Shown: positions 23,306 through 32,378 of the stretch, piece after piece | Position numbering within the stretch: the first letter of the stretch is position 1 | Layout: every line of letters starts with the position of its first letter | Assembly: GCA_021203045.1 (NCBI GenBank) | Contig: JAJQBY010000078.1 | Coordinates: 1-35,209 of the forward strand | Source of the DNA: Oscillospiraceae bacterium | GTDB lineage: Bacteria > Bacillota > Clostridia > Oscillospirales > Oscillospiraceae | Reading direction: 5' to 3' | DNA length: 35,209 nt | Notes under the pieces: model-generated | Databases searched by the model: none | Told to the model about the DNA's origin: nothing | What the model saw: only the letters and a program-made list of their open reading frames with translations | Made by a program: the position numbers and the translations under genes

Positions 23306-24445
23306 ATGATACGATCTGTTTCTGTTCTTGGCTCTACCGGGTCGATCGGCCGTCAGTCGCTGGACGCGGCGGAACGCCTGGGCATACAGGTGACGGCTCT
23401 GGCCGCTCAGAGAAGTGTGAAGCTGCTGGAGGAGCAGATTCGCCGTTTCAGGCCAAGGTTTGCCGCTGTGTATGATGCGCAGGCGGCAAAGGAGCTGAAG
23501 ATCGCCGTGAGGGACATGGACGTGACGATTGGCGACGGGATGAGCGGCCTGCGGGCGGCTGCTGTATATGACTGCGAAGGCGTTGTGACGGCGGTATTCG
23601 GCTCGGTCGGTCTGCGGCCCACTCTGGACGCTATCGCTGCGAAAAAGAGGATATGTCTTGCCAATAAGGAGACGCTGGTCTGTGCAGGACAGCTCGTGAT
23701 GCAAGCAGCGGCAGAGCAGGGGGCTGAGATACTGCCGGTGGACAGTGAGCACTCTGCTATTTTCCAGTGTCTGGAGGGGCGAAAAAGTCAGCTGCATAAA
23801 ATACTTTTGACCGGCTCCGGCGGCCCGTTTCGGGGCTGGACAAGAACGCAGACGGCGTCGGTGACGCCGGAGCAGGCGGTACGCCATCCCAATTGGAATA
23901 TGGGAGCAAAAATATCTGTTGACAGCGCCACCATGATGAACAAAGGCCTGGAATTTATCGAGGCTATGCACTTATTTTCCGTCACTCCGGAGGACATCCA
24001 GGTTGTTGTACACCCTCAAAGCGTTATACACTCCATGGTGGAGCTGAACGACGGCACGGTGCTGGCCCAGCTCGCGGTGCCGGATATGGGTCTGCCGATT
24101 CAATATGCAATGACATGGCCGGAACGTAGCGCTTCGCCCTATCAACGGCTTGATTTCTGGCAGATGAAGGATATGACCTTTGAAGCGCCTGACCTGACGA
24201 ATACCCCATGCCTGGCTCTGGCCATGGACTGCGCCCGTCAGGGCGGCCTGGCCCCGGCGGTGATGAGTGCAGCGAACGAGGCAGCGGTGAGTTTGTTTCT
24301 CCGTGGAAAAATCGGATATAATGAGATATATGACCGGGTAGCGGCGGCGGTACAGGCAGCTCCCGTCATGGCGGAGCCGGGCCTGGAGGATATCCTGGCT
24401 GCGGACGGGCAGGCGAGAGAGAAGGTTTTGGAGGGACTTCAATAA
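23306..24445 (+). CDS. dxr: 1-deoxy-D-xylulose-5-phosphate reductoisomerase
   Basis: A 379-residue MEP-pathway enzyme (DXP to MEP, NADPH-dependent). The N-terminal NADPH site is LGSTGSIGRQSL; LANKETLV, PVDSEHSAIFQ (metal ligands), GSGGPFR, NWNMGAKISVDSATMMNKGLE and HPQSVIHSMVE all match the family. Length fits (about 380). GGAGGGTACAG before the ATG. A partner of IspG later in the operon. Confidence 0.97.
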   Translation: MIRSVSVLGSTGSIGRQSLDAAERLGIQVTALAAQRSVKLLEEQIRRFRPRFAAVYDAQAAKELKIAVRDMDVTIGDGMSGLRAAAVYDCEGVVTAVFGSVGLRPTLDAIAAKKRICLANKETLVCAGQLVMQAAAEQGAEILPVDSEHSAIFQCLEGRKSQLHKILLTGSGGPFRGWTRTQTASVTPEQAVRHPNWNMGAKISVDSATMMNKGLEFIEAMHLFSVTPEDIQVVVHPQSVIHSMVELNDGTVLAQLAVPDMGLPIQYAMTWPERSASPYQRLDFWQMKDMTFEAPDLTNTPCLALAMDCARQGGLAPAVMSAANEAAVSLFLRGKIGYNEIYDRVAAAVQAAPVMAEPGLEDILAADGQAREKVLEGLQ

Positions 24446-24506
24446 TCTGCTGCTCGATGGAATAGAATACAGTCAACAGCGTTTTATTATCCAGGAAAGG
24501 ATTTAT

Positions 24507-25586
24507 ATGAGCACTTTGTTATACATCTTGCTGGCTATTCTCATCTTCGGCGTGCTTATCGCCATTCATGAGCTGGGGCATTTTTTGGCAGCCCGGCTCT
24601 GCGGTGTGAAGGTGCTGGAATTTGCCATTGGTATGGGGCCGGCCATTTGGACAAAGGAGAGCAAGAGAGGAACGCAGATAAGCCTGCGGTGTCTGCCCAT
24701 AGGGGGATACTGCGCCATGGAGGGGGAGGATGCGGATTCTGAGGACCCGCAGGCCTTCTCCAATGCCGCCCCGTGGAAGCGGCTTATCATTCTGGCGGCA
24801 GGGGCATTCATGAACTTTTTACTGGGATTTTTGCTGATCATTATTTGTTTTTCCCAGCTTTCTGCCTTCACAACGCCTACCATCACCAGCTTTATGGACG
24901 GCTGTCCCTACGAGGGAGAGGATGGCCTGATGGTGGGGGATACGTTTTATAAAATCAACGGGGAGCGGATATACTTCTCCTCCGATGTATCCACTTATTT
25001 GCAGCGAAGCGGCAGCGATTACGCGGATATCGTGATTATCCGGGACGGGGAGAAGGTGACGCTGGAGGACTATCATATCACCCTTCTGGACTACACTGAC
25101 CCGGACACAGGGGAGACGGTCCAGCGCTATGGCCTGTATTTCGGCGTGAAGGAGACCGGTATCCTGGCCCAGCTGAAATATTCCTGGTATTGTGCCCTGG
25201 ACTTCGTGCGCATGGTGCGGTTGGGCCTGGTGGATCTGATCACCGGTGCGGTAGGCGTAGATCAAATGTCCGGCGTGGTGGGCATTGTGGATATGATCGC
25301 TGAGGTAGGTACGGAATCGGCCACAACCTATGACGCGTTCCTGAACATCGCCTACCTTGCGGCATTTATTGCCATAAACCTTGCGGTGATGAACCTCTTG
25401 CCCCTGCCGGCCCTGGACGGGGGAAGGATATTTTTCCTTCTCGTCACCTGGGTGTTGGAAAAAATAAGACGAAAGAAAATTGATCCTAAGTACGAAGCCT
25501 ATATCAACACAGCCGGACTGGCGCTGCTGATGGGGTTGATGGTATACGTTATGTATAATGATATCGTTCGTATCATTGCCGGATAG
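24507..25586 (+). CDS. rseP: RIP metalloprotease RseP (site-2 protease, M50)
   Basis: A 359-residue intramembrane metalloprotease. The zinc site HELGH lies in the first membrane helix near residue 22, followed by the GIGPA-like IGMGPAIW region and a GGYCAMEGED segment. A PDZ-like domain occupies the middle, and the second metal motif is NLLPLPALDGG near residue 295. It cleaves membrane anchors such as anti-sigma factors. A 61-base gap precedes it, with AGGAAAGG before the ATG. ispG follows after 13 bases. Confidence 0.95.
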   Translation: MSTLLYILLAILIFGVLIAIHELGHFLAARLCGVKVLEFAIGMGPAIWTKESKRGTQISLRCLPIGGYCAMEGEDADSEDPQAFSNAAPWKRLIILAAGAFMNFLLGFLLIIICFSQLSAFTTPTITSFMDGCPYEGEDGLMVGDTFYKINGERIYFSSDVSTYLQRSGSDYADIVIIRDGEKVTLEDYHITLLDYTDPDTGETVQRYGLYFGVKETGILAQLKYSWYCALDFVRMVRLGLVDLITGAVGVDQMSGVVGIVDMIAEVGTESATTYDAFLNIAYLAAFIAINLAVMNLLPLPALDGGRIFFLLVTWVLEKIRRKKIDPKYEAYINTAGLALLMGLMVYVMYNDIVRIIAG

Positions 25587-25599
25587 CGGGAGAGCGACC

Positions 25600-26664
25600 A
25601 TGAAAAGAGAGCAGACAAGGCAAATTCACGTGGGAAAGATCGCCGTGGGCGGCGGCGCACCTGTTTCCGTTCAGTCCATGTGCAATACAAAGACCCAGAA
25701 TGTGGAAGCTACCTTGGCCCAGATGGGTGCGCTGGCGGCGGCCGGATGTGATATTATCCGGGTAGCGGTGCCGGATGAGGCGGCGGCCCGGGCATTAAAA
25801 CCCATCATGGCACAGGCACCTATGCCCGTGGTGGCAGATATTCATTTTGACTATCGTCTGGCTCTGCTGGCGGCAGAGGCCGGCGTTTCCGCCGTGCGGA
25901 TAAATCCGGGCAACATCGGCGCCGCCGAAAGGGTGGAGGCGGTGGCCCGGGCCTGCAAGGAACGGGGCATCCCCATTCGTGTGGGGGTGAACTCCGGTTC
26001 AGTGGAAAAGAGTGTTCTGGCAAAATATGGCGGCCCCACGGCGGAGGCCCTGGTGGAGAGCGCGGCCATGGAGCTGGAGGCTTTGGCCCGGGCGGATTTT
26101 CATGATGTGGCGCTGTCCGTCAAGGCGTCAGATGTGCCTACGGCGGTGGCCGCTTACCGCTTGGCGGCGGAGCGGTTTGACTGTCCGCTCCATGTGGGTG
26201 TCACAGAGGCAGGGACAAGCTATGGCGGACTTGTGAACTCTGCCATAGGCATCGGCACCCTTCTGATGGAGGGTATCGGAGACACCATCCGGGTCAGTCT
26301 GACGGCCGACCCGATGGAGGAGGTCAGGGCCGGGCTGGCCATTCTGCGTGCCTGCGGTCTGCGGCAGGGTGGGGTCCGGTTTGTGTCCTGTCCCACCTGC
26401 GGCCGGACACAGATCGATCTGATATCCCTGGCGAAAGCGGCCGAGGAACGGCTCTCCGGCCTAGACCGGCCGATTACCGTAGCCGTGATGGGGTGTGAGG
26501 TGAACGGCCCGGGAGAGGCCCGGGAGGCCGATTTTGGCATGGCCGGTGGCAAGGGCTACGGGAGCCTTTTTATGAAGGGAAAGGTCGTGCAGACAAAGAT
26601 TCCGGAGGAGCAGCTTTTAGATCGGCTGATGGAACTGATAGAGAGCAATGGAGGAAATACATAA
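25600..26664 (+). CDS. ispG: 4-hydroxy-3-methylbut-2-en-1-yl diphosphate synthase (flavodoxin/ferredoxin)
   Basis: A 354-residue iron-sulfur enzyme of the MEP pathway (MEcPP to HMBPP). Motifs: VQSMCNTKTQN, GCDIIRVAVPDEAAA, VADIHFDYRLAL, RINPGNIG, and the 4Fe-4S cysteines in SCPTCGRTQIDL and GCEVNGPGEA. The ATG at 25600 follows GGGAGAG; a longer reading (25558) overlaps rseP and is less likely. polC begins 3 bases after its stop. Confidence 0.97.
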   Translation: MKREQTRQIHVGKIAVGGGAPVSVQSMCNTKTQNVEATLAQMGALAAAGCDIIRVAVPDEAAARALKPIMAQAPMPVVADIHFDYRLALLAAEAGVSAVRINPGNIGAAERVEAVARACKERGIPIRVGVNSGSVEKSVLAKYGGPTAEALVESAAMELEALARADFHDVALSVKASDVPTAVAAYRLAAERFDCPLHVGVTEAGTSYGGLVNSAIGIGTLLMEGIGDTIRVSLTADPMEEVRAGLAILRACGLRQGGVRFVSCPTCGRTQIDLISLAKAAEERLSGLDRPITVAVMGCEVNGPGEAREADFGMAGGKGYGSLFMKGKVVQTKIPEEQLLDRLMELIESNGGNT

Positions 26665-26667
26665 GCT

Positions 26668-29600
26668 TTGGATACGATCCCGTTTTTAGATATGTTCCCC
26701 TGCTGTTTGGGGGTAAATAAGGGCTACGGGGACCTGGATTCTGCCAACGTCCTGTCTGCCACTGTGAGCCATGACCGTATGAGCATGACGGTCCAGGTGC
26801 AGTTTCCATCTATGCCTGCGCCGGCGGAGCTGACCACTCTGGAATGGAAGCTGGCGGAGGAATATGGCCTGCGCACCGTTATATTGGACGCTACCTGGCC
26901 GGGTAAAAATGAAACGGAAAAACCCACTGCTGCCAGAAAGGAGAAAAAAACTGGCTCGGTGCTGATGGGAAAGGCGATCAAGGGCCTTCCGACTGCGATG
27001 TCCAAAGCCAGTCCGGAGCAGAAAACAGTTATTGTCTCCGGCAAGGTGTTTGCGGCGGAGAGCCGGGCCGTCCAGCGTTTGGGCGCTTCTGTCCTGCAAT
27101 TTGACATGACCGATGGCACCGGGAGCGTGAGGGTGTCCAAATTCATCCCCAAGGAGGAGGATCAGTCCATTGTGGGCAAGATCGCGCCGGGGATGTATCT
27201 GACTGTTTCCGGAGCTATGAAATTCAATAATTACAGCAAAGAGGTGGAACTGGAGCCCCGCCATATCCAGCTTGCGGAGGCGCCGGCGCTGCGTCCGGAT
27301 AACGCGCCGGTAAAGCGCGTCGAGCTGCATCTTCACACTCAGATGTCTACTATGGACGCACTCACTGACCCGGCGGAGGCGGTAAAGCGGGCAGCGGCCT
27401 GGGGGATGCCCGCCGTGGCGATAACCGATCATGGAGTGGCCCAGGCGTTTCCCGCTGCCTCCAAGGCCGCCAAGGGCGTCAAGGTCATATACGGCATGGA
27501 GGGCTACTACATAAACGATATCGATGAAGCTGCCGCCGTCCGGGGTGAGGGAGACGGCCCTGTGAGCGGTGAATATGTGGCCTTCGACATCGAGACCACC
27601 GGCCTTTCCGACCAGAACGACCGCATAACGGAGATCGGCGCGGTGGTGTTTGGCCCGGATGGAAAACCGGGGGAGAGATTCCAAACCTTTGTAAATCCCG
27701 GTATGCACATCCCGCCCGATATCCAGCGGCTGACCGGCATTACCGATCGGGATGTTTTCGATGCACCGGAGGAGGGAGAGGCCGTAGGAGCCTTTCTGGA
27801 TTTCGTTGCAGGGCGGCCTCTCTGCGCTCACAACGCGGATTTTGACGTGGGCTTTATCTCCGCTGCTGCGGAGCGGATGGAGCGGCCGTTCCAGCCGCTG
27901 TATATCGATACGCTGGCTCTGGCCCAGGCGCTGCTGCCTGATCTGCGGAAATTTAAGCTGGACGTTGTCTCCGACCGTCTTGGACTGCCGGGCTTCCGCC
28001 ACCATCGGGCCTCGGACGACGCCCTGGTCTGCGGCCGAATTCTGCAAAAGTTTGTTCCCATGCTTCAGGAGAAGGGCGCAGATCGTCTGAGTGAAGTGAA
28101 CGACCTGTGCTTCGCTCTGCGCAAAAAGGCGGGCAAGCTCCCCCGCACAAGGCATATCTCCCTTCTGGTCAGAAACCGGGTGGGATTGAAAAATCTGTAT
28201 GAACTGATCTCCAAAAGCCATTTGGAGCACTTCCGTAAGGTGCCGATCATACCCAAAAGCCTACTGATACAGCACAGAGAGGGACTTCTCATCGGTTCGG
28301 CCTGCGAGGCGGGGGAGTTTTTCCAGGCTGTGGCGCGGAACCGCAGCCGGGCGGAGCTGAGGCGCATCGGGGAATTTTATGATTATTTCGAGATCATGCC
28401 CATTGCCAACAACGCCTTTATGCTGAATAACGGCATGGCGAAAAACGTCGAGCAGCTCCAGAACATGAACCGACGGGTCATCCAGCTCGCAGATGAGCTG
28501 GGAAAGCCGGTCTGCGCTACCGGGGACGTGCATTTTATGGAACCGGAGGACGAGATATACCGGCACATTCTGCTGAGTGCCAAGAAATTTTCTGATGCTG
28601 ATCAGGATATGCCGCTGTACTTCCGAAATACGGAGGAAATGCTCCGGGAATTCGATTACTTGGGTGAGGAAAAGGCCTATGAGGTAGTGGTGACGAACAC
28701 CAATCTGGTGGCGGACATGATTGAGGGCCAGGTGGAGCTGCTGCCGGAGCACAGGCTGTATCCGCCGGTCATAGAAAACTCTGCCGGACAGCTGAAAGAC
28801 CTGGTATACGGCAGGCTGAAGGAGCTGTATGGGGACCACCCGGAGCAGATCATTATGGACCGGGTAGAGCATGAGATGGATACTATTCTGGGCCGGCACT
28901 TCGATGTTATCTATATGTCCGCGCAGAAGCTGGTGGCGGATTCCAATGCTCATGGGTACCTCGTGGGCAGCCGTGGCAGCGTCGGCTCCAGTCTGGTGGC
29001 CTATCTTTCCGGCATCACGGAGGTGAACAGCCTTCCGGCTCATTACCTCTGCCGCAATTGCTACTATACGGATTTTGAGTCCGGAAAGGGCTATGGCTGC
29101 GGGGCGGATATGCCGGATAAAATATGTCCCCGTTGCGGACAGGAGCTGAGCAAGGAGGGGTTCGATATCCCCTTTGCCACCTTCCTGGGCATCAAGGGAG
29201 ACAAGGTGCCGGATATTGACCTGAACTTCTCCGGAGAATATCAGGCCCAGGCTCACGCCTATACCCGGACCCTGTTCGGCGCAGATCATGTGTTCAAGGC
29301 CGGAACGGTGGGTACGATCGCGGATAAGACCGCCTTTGGCTATGTCAAGATGTACGCCGAGGAACGAGGGCTGGACATGAACCAGGCGGAGATGAACCGC
29401 CTGGCCCTGGGGCTTGTAGGCGTGAAGCGTACCACAGGCCAGCATCCCGGCGGCCTTGTCATTATCCCGCAGGATATGGATGTGACGGATTTCTGCCCCG
29501 TCCAGCACCCGGCGGACGACCCCGGCACGGATATCGTGACTACCCATCTGGAATATCACTTTATGGAGGATTACCTCCTGAAGCTGGACGAGCTGGGCCA

Positions 29601-30654
29601 CGATAACCCCACCATGATCAATATGCTGGAAAAGCTTACCGGCACAGACGCCAAGACCATCCGGCTGGATGATCCGGAAACCATGAGTCTGTTTTCCTCT
29701 CCCAAGGCCCTGGGACTGCCGGAGGACGACCCCATCATCGGCCAGACCGGCTCCATCGGCATCCCGGAATTCGGGACCGGCTTCACCCGGCAGATGCTGG
29801 TGGATACCAAACCGGACAAGTTCGATATGCTGGTGCGTCTGTCAGGCTATTCCCATGGCACCGGCGTGTGGCTCGGAAACGCTCAGGATCTGATACGCTC
29901 TAAGACTGCCAGCGTGTCGGAGACCATCGGTTGCCGGGACGATATCATGCTCTACCTTATGAGCATGGGCATAGACGCGAATACTGCGTTTAAGTCCATG
30001 GAGAACGTCCGCAAGAAAAATAAACAGCTCACAGAGGAGCAGGAGCAGGCTATGCGGGATCACAACGTCCCGGAGTGGTATATCGAATCCTGCCACAAGA
30101 TAGAATATCTGTTTCCCAAGGCCCATGCGGTGGCCTATGTGCTGATGGCCTTCCGTATAGCCTGGTATAAGGTGCACTATCCGCTGGCGTTTTATTCCGC
30201 GCTGTTCTATCGGAGAAGTCAGAAGGACGGCTTCGACGCGGCCATGATGACAGGAGGCCTGAACCAGGTCAAGCAGAAGATCAAGGAGCTGAAGGCTGTT
30301 CCAAAAATGACCGGTAAGGAGGAGGAGCTATATACCACACTGGAAATGGTATACGAGTTCTATATGCGCGGCTTTGAGTTTGCACCCATCGACCTGTATA
30401 AATCCGATGCGTTCAAATTCCTGCCGAAGGGAGACAAAATGCTGCGGGTGCCCTTTGTAGCCGTTTCCGGCCTGGGGGACACAGCTGCCATGGACCTGGC
30501 CCGCGCCAGGGAAGGAAAAGAATCCTTTGTTTCCGTGGAGGAGGTCGCCGCGGCCTGCCCGAAGGTCAGCTCATCCCATATCGAGGCATTGCGGAAGCTG
30601 GGCGCCTTTGGCGATATGCCGGAAACCAGCCAGATGACTCTCTTTGATTTCTAA
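26668..30654 (+). CDS. polC: DNA polymerase III subunit alpha, Gram-positive PolC type
   Basis: A 1328-residue replicative polymerase with built-in proofreading. Order: N-terminal domain (1-110), OB fold (115-210), first PHP part HLHTQMSTMDALTDP near 224, a DEDD exonuclease inserted in PHP (FDIETTGLSDQNDRITEIGAV near 305 to HRASDDALV), remaining PHP (FDYFEIMPIANN to TGDVHFMEP), polymerase palm with SRGSVGSSL near 769 and the catalytic PDIDLNFSGEYQ near 849, a four-Cys zinc segment near 795-830 (CRNCYY to CPRCGQ), and a C-terminal end. B. subtilis PolC has 1437 residues, so the N-terminal part is shorter. The start is TTG at 26668, with GGAGG 13 bases upstream; ATG at 26692 is an alternative. 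Confidence 0.97.
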   Translation: MDTIPFLDMFPCCLGVNKGYGDLDSANVLSATVSHDRMSMTVQVQFPSMPAPAELTTLEWKLAEEYGLRTVILDATWPGKNETEKPTAARKEKKTGSVLMGKAIKGLPTAMSKASPEQKTVIVSGKVFAAESRAVQRLGASVLQFDMTDGTGSVRVSKFIPKEEDQSIVGKIAPGMYLTVSGAMKFNNYSKEVELEPRHIQLAEAPALRPDNAPVKRVELHLHTQMSTMDALTDPAEAVKRAAAWGMPAVAITDHGVAQAFPAASKAAKGVKVIYGMEGYYINDIDEAAAVRGEGDGPVSGEYVAFDIETTGLSDQNDRITEIGAVVFGPDGKPGERFQTFVNPGMHIPPDIQRLTGITDRDVFDAPEEGEAVGAFLDFVAGRPLCAHNADFDVGFISAAAERMERPFQPLYIDTLALAQALLPDLRKFKLDVVSDRLGLPGFRHHRASDDALVCGRILQKFVPMLQEKGADRLSEVNDLCFALRKKAGKLPRTRHISLLVRNRVGLKNLYELISKSHLEHFRKVPIIPKSLLIQHREGLLIGSACEAGEFFQAVARNRSRAELRRIGEFYDYFEIMPIANNAFMLNNGMAKNVEQLQNMNRRVIQLADELGKPVCATGDVHFMEPEDEIYRHILLSAKKFSDADQDMPLYFRNTEEMLREFDYLGEEKAYEVVVTNTNLVADMIEGQVELLPEHRLYPPVIENSAGQLKDLVYGRLKELYGDHPEQIIMDRVEHEMDTILGRHFDVIYMSAQKLVADSNAHGYLVGSRGSVGSSLVAYLSGITEVNSLPAHYLCRNCYYTDFESGKGYGCGADMPDKICPRCGQELSKEGFDIPFATFLGIKGDKVPDIDLNFSGEYQAQAHAYTRTLFGADHVFKAGTVGTIADKTAFGYVKMYAEERGLDMNQAEMNRLALGLVGVKRTTGQHPGGLVIIPQDMDVTDFCPVQHPADDPGTDIVTTHLEYHFMEDYLLKLDELGHDNPTMINMLEKLTGTDAKTIRLDDPETMSLFSSPKALGLPEDDPIIGQTGSIGIPEFGTGFTRQMLVDTKPDKFDMLVRLSGYSHGTGVWLGNAQDLIRSKTASVSETIGCRDDIMLYLMSMGIDANTAFKSMENVRKKNKQLTEEQEQAMRDHNVPEWYIESCHKIEYLFPKAHAVAYVLMAFRIAWYKVHYPLAFYSALFYRRSQKDGFDAAMMTGGLNQVKQKIKELKAVPKMTGKEEELYTTLEMVYEFYMRGFEFAPIDLYKSDAFKFLPKGDKMLRVPFVAVSGLGDTAAMDLARAREGKESFVSVEEVAAACPKVSSSHIEALRKLGAFGDMPETSQMTLFDF

Positions 30655-30680
30655 AAAGCCGCTTAATAAAGCAAAAAACA

Positions 30681-30719
30681 GCGATGCGTCGAACAAAATG
30701 TTTTGCGCATCGCATTTTT
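30681..30719 (+). terminator. Terminator after polC (end of the pyrH operon)
   Basis: GCGATGCG (30681-30688) pairs with CGCATCGC (30706-30713); the loop is 17 bases and can pair further; A and five T follow. Confidence 0.8.
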
Positions 30720-30731
30720 GTCAAAAATAAC

Positions 30732-30760
30732 TTGTGCTATAGAGAAAAAAGGCTTATAAT
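30732..30760 (+). promoter_or_regulatory. Promoter of the beta-eliminating lyase gene
   Basis: TTGTGC (30732-30737) and TATAAT (30755-30760) are 17 bases apart. The leader to the ATG is 78 bases and has a small AT-rich hairpin, but no obvious tnaC-like leader peptide. Confidence 0.7.
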
Positions 30761-30838
30761 AGCTTCAGATTCTTTAAGGCTTTAGGGTTTTAAAACCTAT
30801 TGCTTGCTACAGAATCAAACATTATAAGGAGAAAGAAT

Positions 30839-32287
30839 ATGCCTGAGATCAAGTTTTATAAGCATGAACCCATCCCTATGGAGATGCATAAGGTCAAGAT
30901 TGTCCAGCAGCTCACGCTGCTGCCGGTGGATGAGCGCGTGAAGCGCATCAAGGCTGCGGGCTATAACACCTTCCAGCTCCACAACGGGGATATCTTTATG
31001 GATATGCTGACCGACTCCGGCGTGAACGCCATGAGCGACAATATGCAGTCCGCCATGCTCCGCGCGGACGACGCCTATGCCGGCAGCGAGACCTTTTATC
31101 GCATGCAGAAGAAGCTGGAGGAGATCTTTGATATCCACTATCTTCTCCCTGCCCACCAGGGCCGCGCCTGCGAAAATATCCTGACCGAGCGGTTCGTAAA
31201 GCCGGGCAATTGCGTTATCATGAACTACCACTTCACCACTGCCAAGGCTCATATCACCCGCGTTGGCGGCCGCGTGGAGGAGCTTGTAAAGAAGGAGGGC
31301 CTGGAGCCGAAAAGCGATCTTCCTTTCAAGGGCGATATCGACCTGGAGGATTTAGAGGCCTGCATTCAGAAGGAGACTCCCGCAAATGTTCCCTTCATCC
31401 GTATCGAGTCCGGCACCAACCTGATCGGCGGTCAGCCCGTTTCCTATGCCAACATGAAGGCGGCTACGGATATTGCAAAGAAATACGGCATTATCACCGT
31501 GATGGATGCCTCTCTGCTTCAGGATAACCTGTACTTCATCAAAAAACGGGAGGCCGGCATGGAGGATAAGTCCATCCGTGAGATCACCCGTATGATCGCA
31601 GACCTGTTTGATATCATATACTTCTCCGGCCGTAAATTCGGTTTTGCCCGCGGCGGCGGCATTCTGGTGCGCGATGAGGAGATGTACCATTCCATGGAGG
31701 ACCTGGTCCCCATGTTCGAGGGCTTCTTGACCTACGGCGGCATGTCTGTCAAGGAGATGGAAGCCATGACGGTGGGCTTTGACGAGTCTATGGATATGGA
31801 CGTTATCTCTCAGGGACCTCAGTTTGTGGACTACTGTGTCCGCAAGCTGGATGAGTACGGCGTGCCTGTCATCACCCCCGGCGGCGGCCTGGGTGCTCAC
31901 CTGAACGCTATGGAGTTCTGCGCTCACATCCCGCAGCAGGAATATCCCGCCGGCGCGCTGGCGGCGGCCATGTATATCGCCGGCGGCATCCGGGGCATGG
32001 AGCGCGGGACCCTGTCCGAGGAGCGCAATGCCGACGGCAGCGAGCGCTTTGCCTCCATGGAGCTTCTCCGCCTGGCCTTCCCACGGCGCGTGTTCACCCT
32101 GTCCCAGACCGAGTATGTCATTGACCGTGTGGAATGGCTGTATGACCATCGTGACCTGATCGGCGGCCTGCGCTTTATCCATGAGCCCAAGACCCTCCGC
32201 TTCTTCACCGGTATCCTGGAGGCCACCTCTGACTGGCCCGAAAAGCTGGCCGAGGCCTATAAAGCCGAATTCGGCGCGGATCAGTAA
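30839..32287 (+). CDS. Beta-eliminating lyase, tyrosine phenol-lyase-like (may be annotated tryptophanase)
   Basis: A 482-residue fold-type I PLP enzyme. It follows C. freundii tyrosine phenol-lyase (TPL) more than E. coli tryptophanase from memory: LTDSGVNAMSD, DDAYAGSETFY, AHQGRACEN, SGTNLIGGQPVSYANM and LAFPRRVFT. At the positions thought to separate the two enzymes it has TPL-type residues: Thr in HFTTAK (TPL Thr124; tryptophanase Asp), Arg in GMERG (TPL Arg381; tryptophanase Ile) and Phe in LRFFTG (TPL Phe448; tryptophanase His). The PLP lysine lies in SGRKFGF; TPL has SGKKDC. Also, Arg217 of TPL, near the cofactor, is Leu here (DASLLQDN). So the product could be phenol or a related amine-lyase product; specificity is uncertain. 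AAGGAG lies 8 bases before the ATG. Confidence 0.85.
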   Translation: MPEIKFYKHEPIPMEMHKVKIVQQLTLLPVDERVKRIKAAGYNTFQLHNGDIFMDMLTDSGVNAMSDNMQSAMLRADDAYAGSETFYRMQKKLEEIFDIHYLLPAHQGRACENILTERFVKPGNCVIMNYHFTTAKAHITRVGGRVEELVKKEGLEPKSDLPFKGDIDLEDLEACIQKETPANVPFIRIESGTNLIGGQPVSYANMKAATDIAKKYGIITVMDASLLQDNLYFIKKREAGMEDKSIREITRMIADLFDIIYFSGRKFGFARGGGILVRDEEMYHSMEDLVPMFEGFLTYGGMSVKEMEAMTVGFDESMDMDVISQGPQFVDYCVRKLDEYGVPVITPGGGLGAHLNAMEFCAHIPQQEYPAGALAAAMYIAGGIRGMERGTLSEERNADGSERFASMELLRLAFPRRVFTLSQTEYVIDRVEWLYDHRDLIGGLRFIHEPKTLRFFTGILEATSDWPEKLAEAYKAEFGADQ

Positions 32288-32334
32288 TGTGTAATCGAAT
32301 AGATAACGTATAAAATTTATAGAACTATAAAAAT

Positions 32335-32369
32335 TCCCGGAGGCTGGAAACGCCTCCGGGATTGTTTTT
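32335..32369. terminator. Terminator between the lyase gene and the convergent SPFH gene
   Basis: TCCCGGAGGC (32335-32344) pairs with GCCTCCGGGA (32352-32361), a 7-base loop, then TTGTTTTT. It is placed to serve both convergent units. Confidence 0.85.
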
Positions 32370-32378
32370 CTACAGAAT

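Noticed and set aside
26686..29601. Long - strand frames opposite polC
   Set aside because: Antisense shadows of a GC-rich coding strand; composition is His/Arg/Gln-rich with no recognisable domain, while polC motifs on + are complete.
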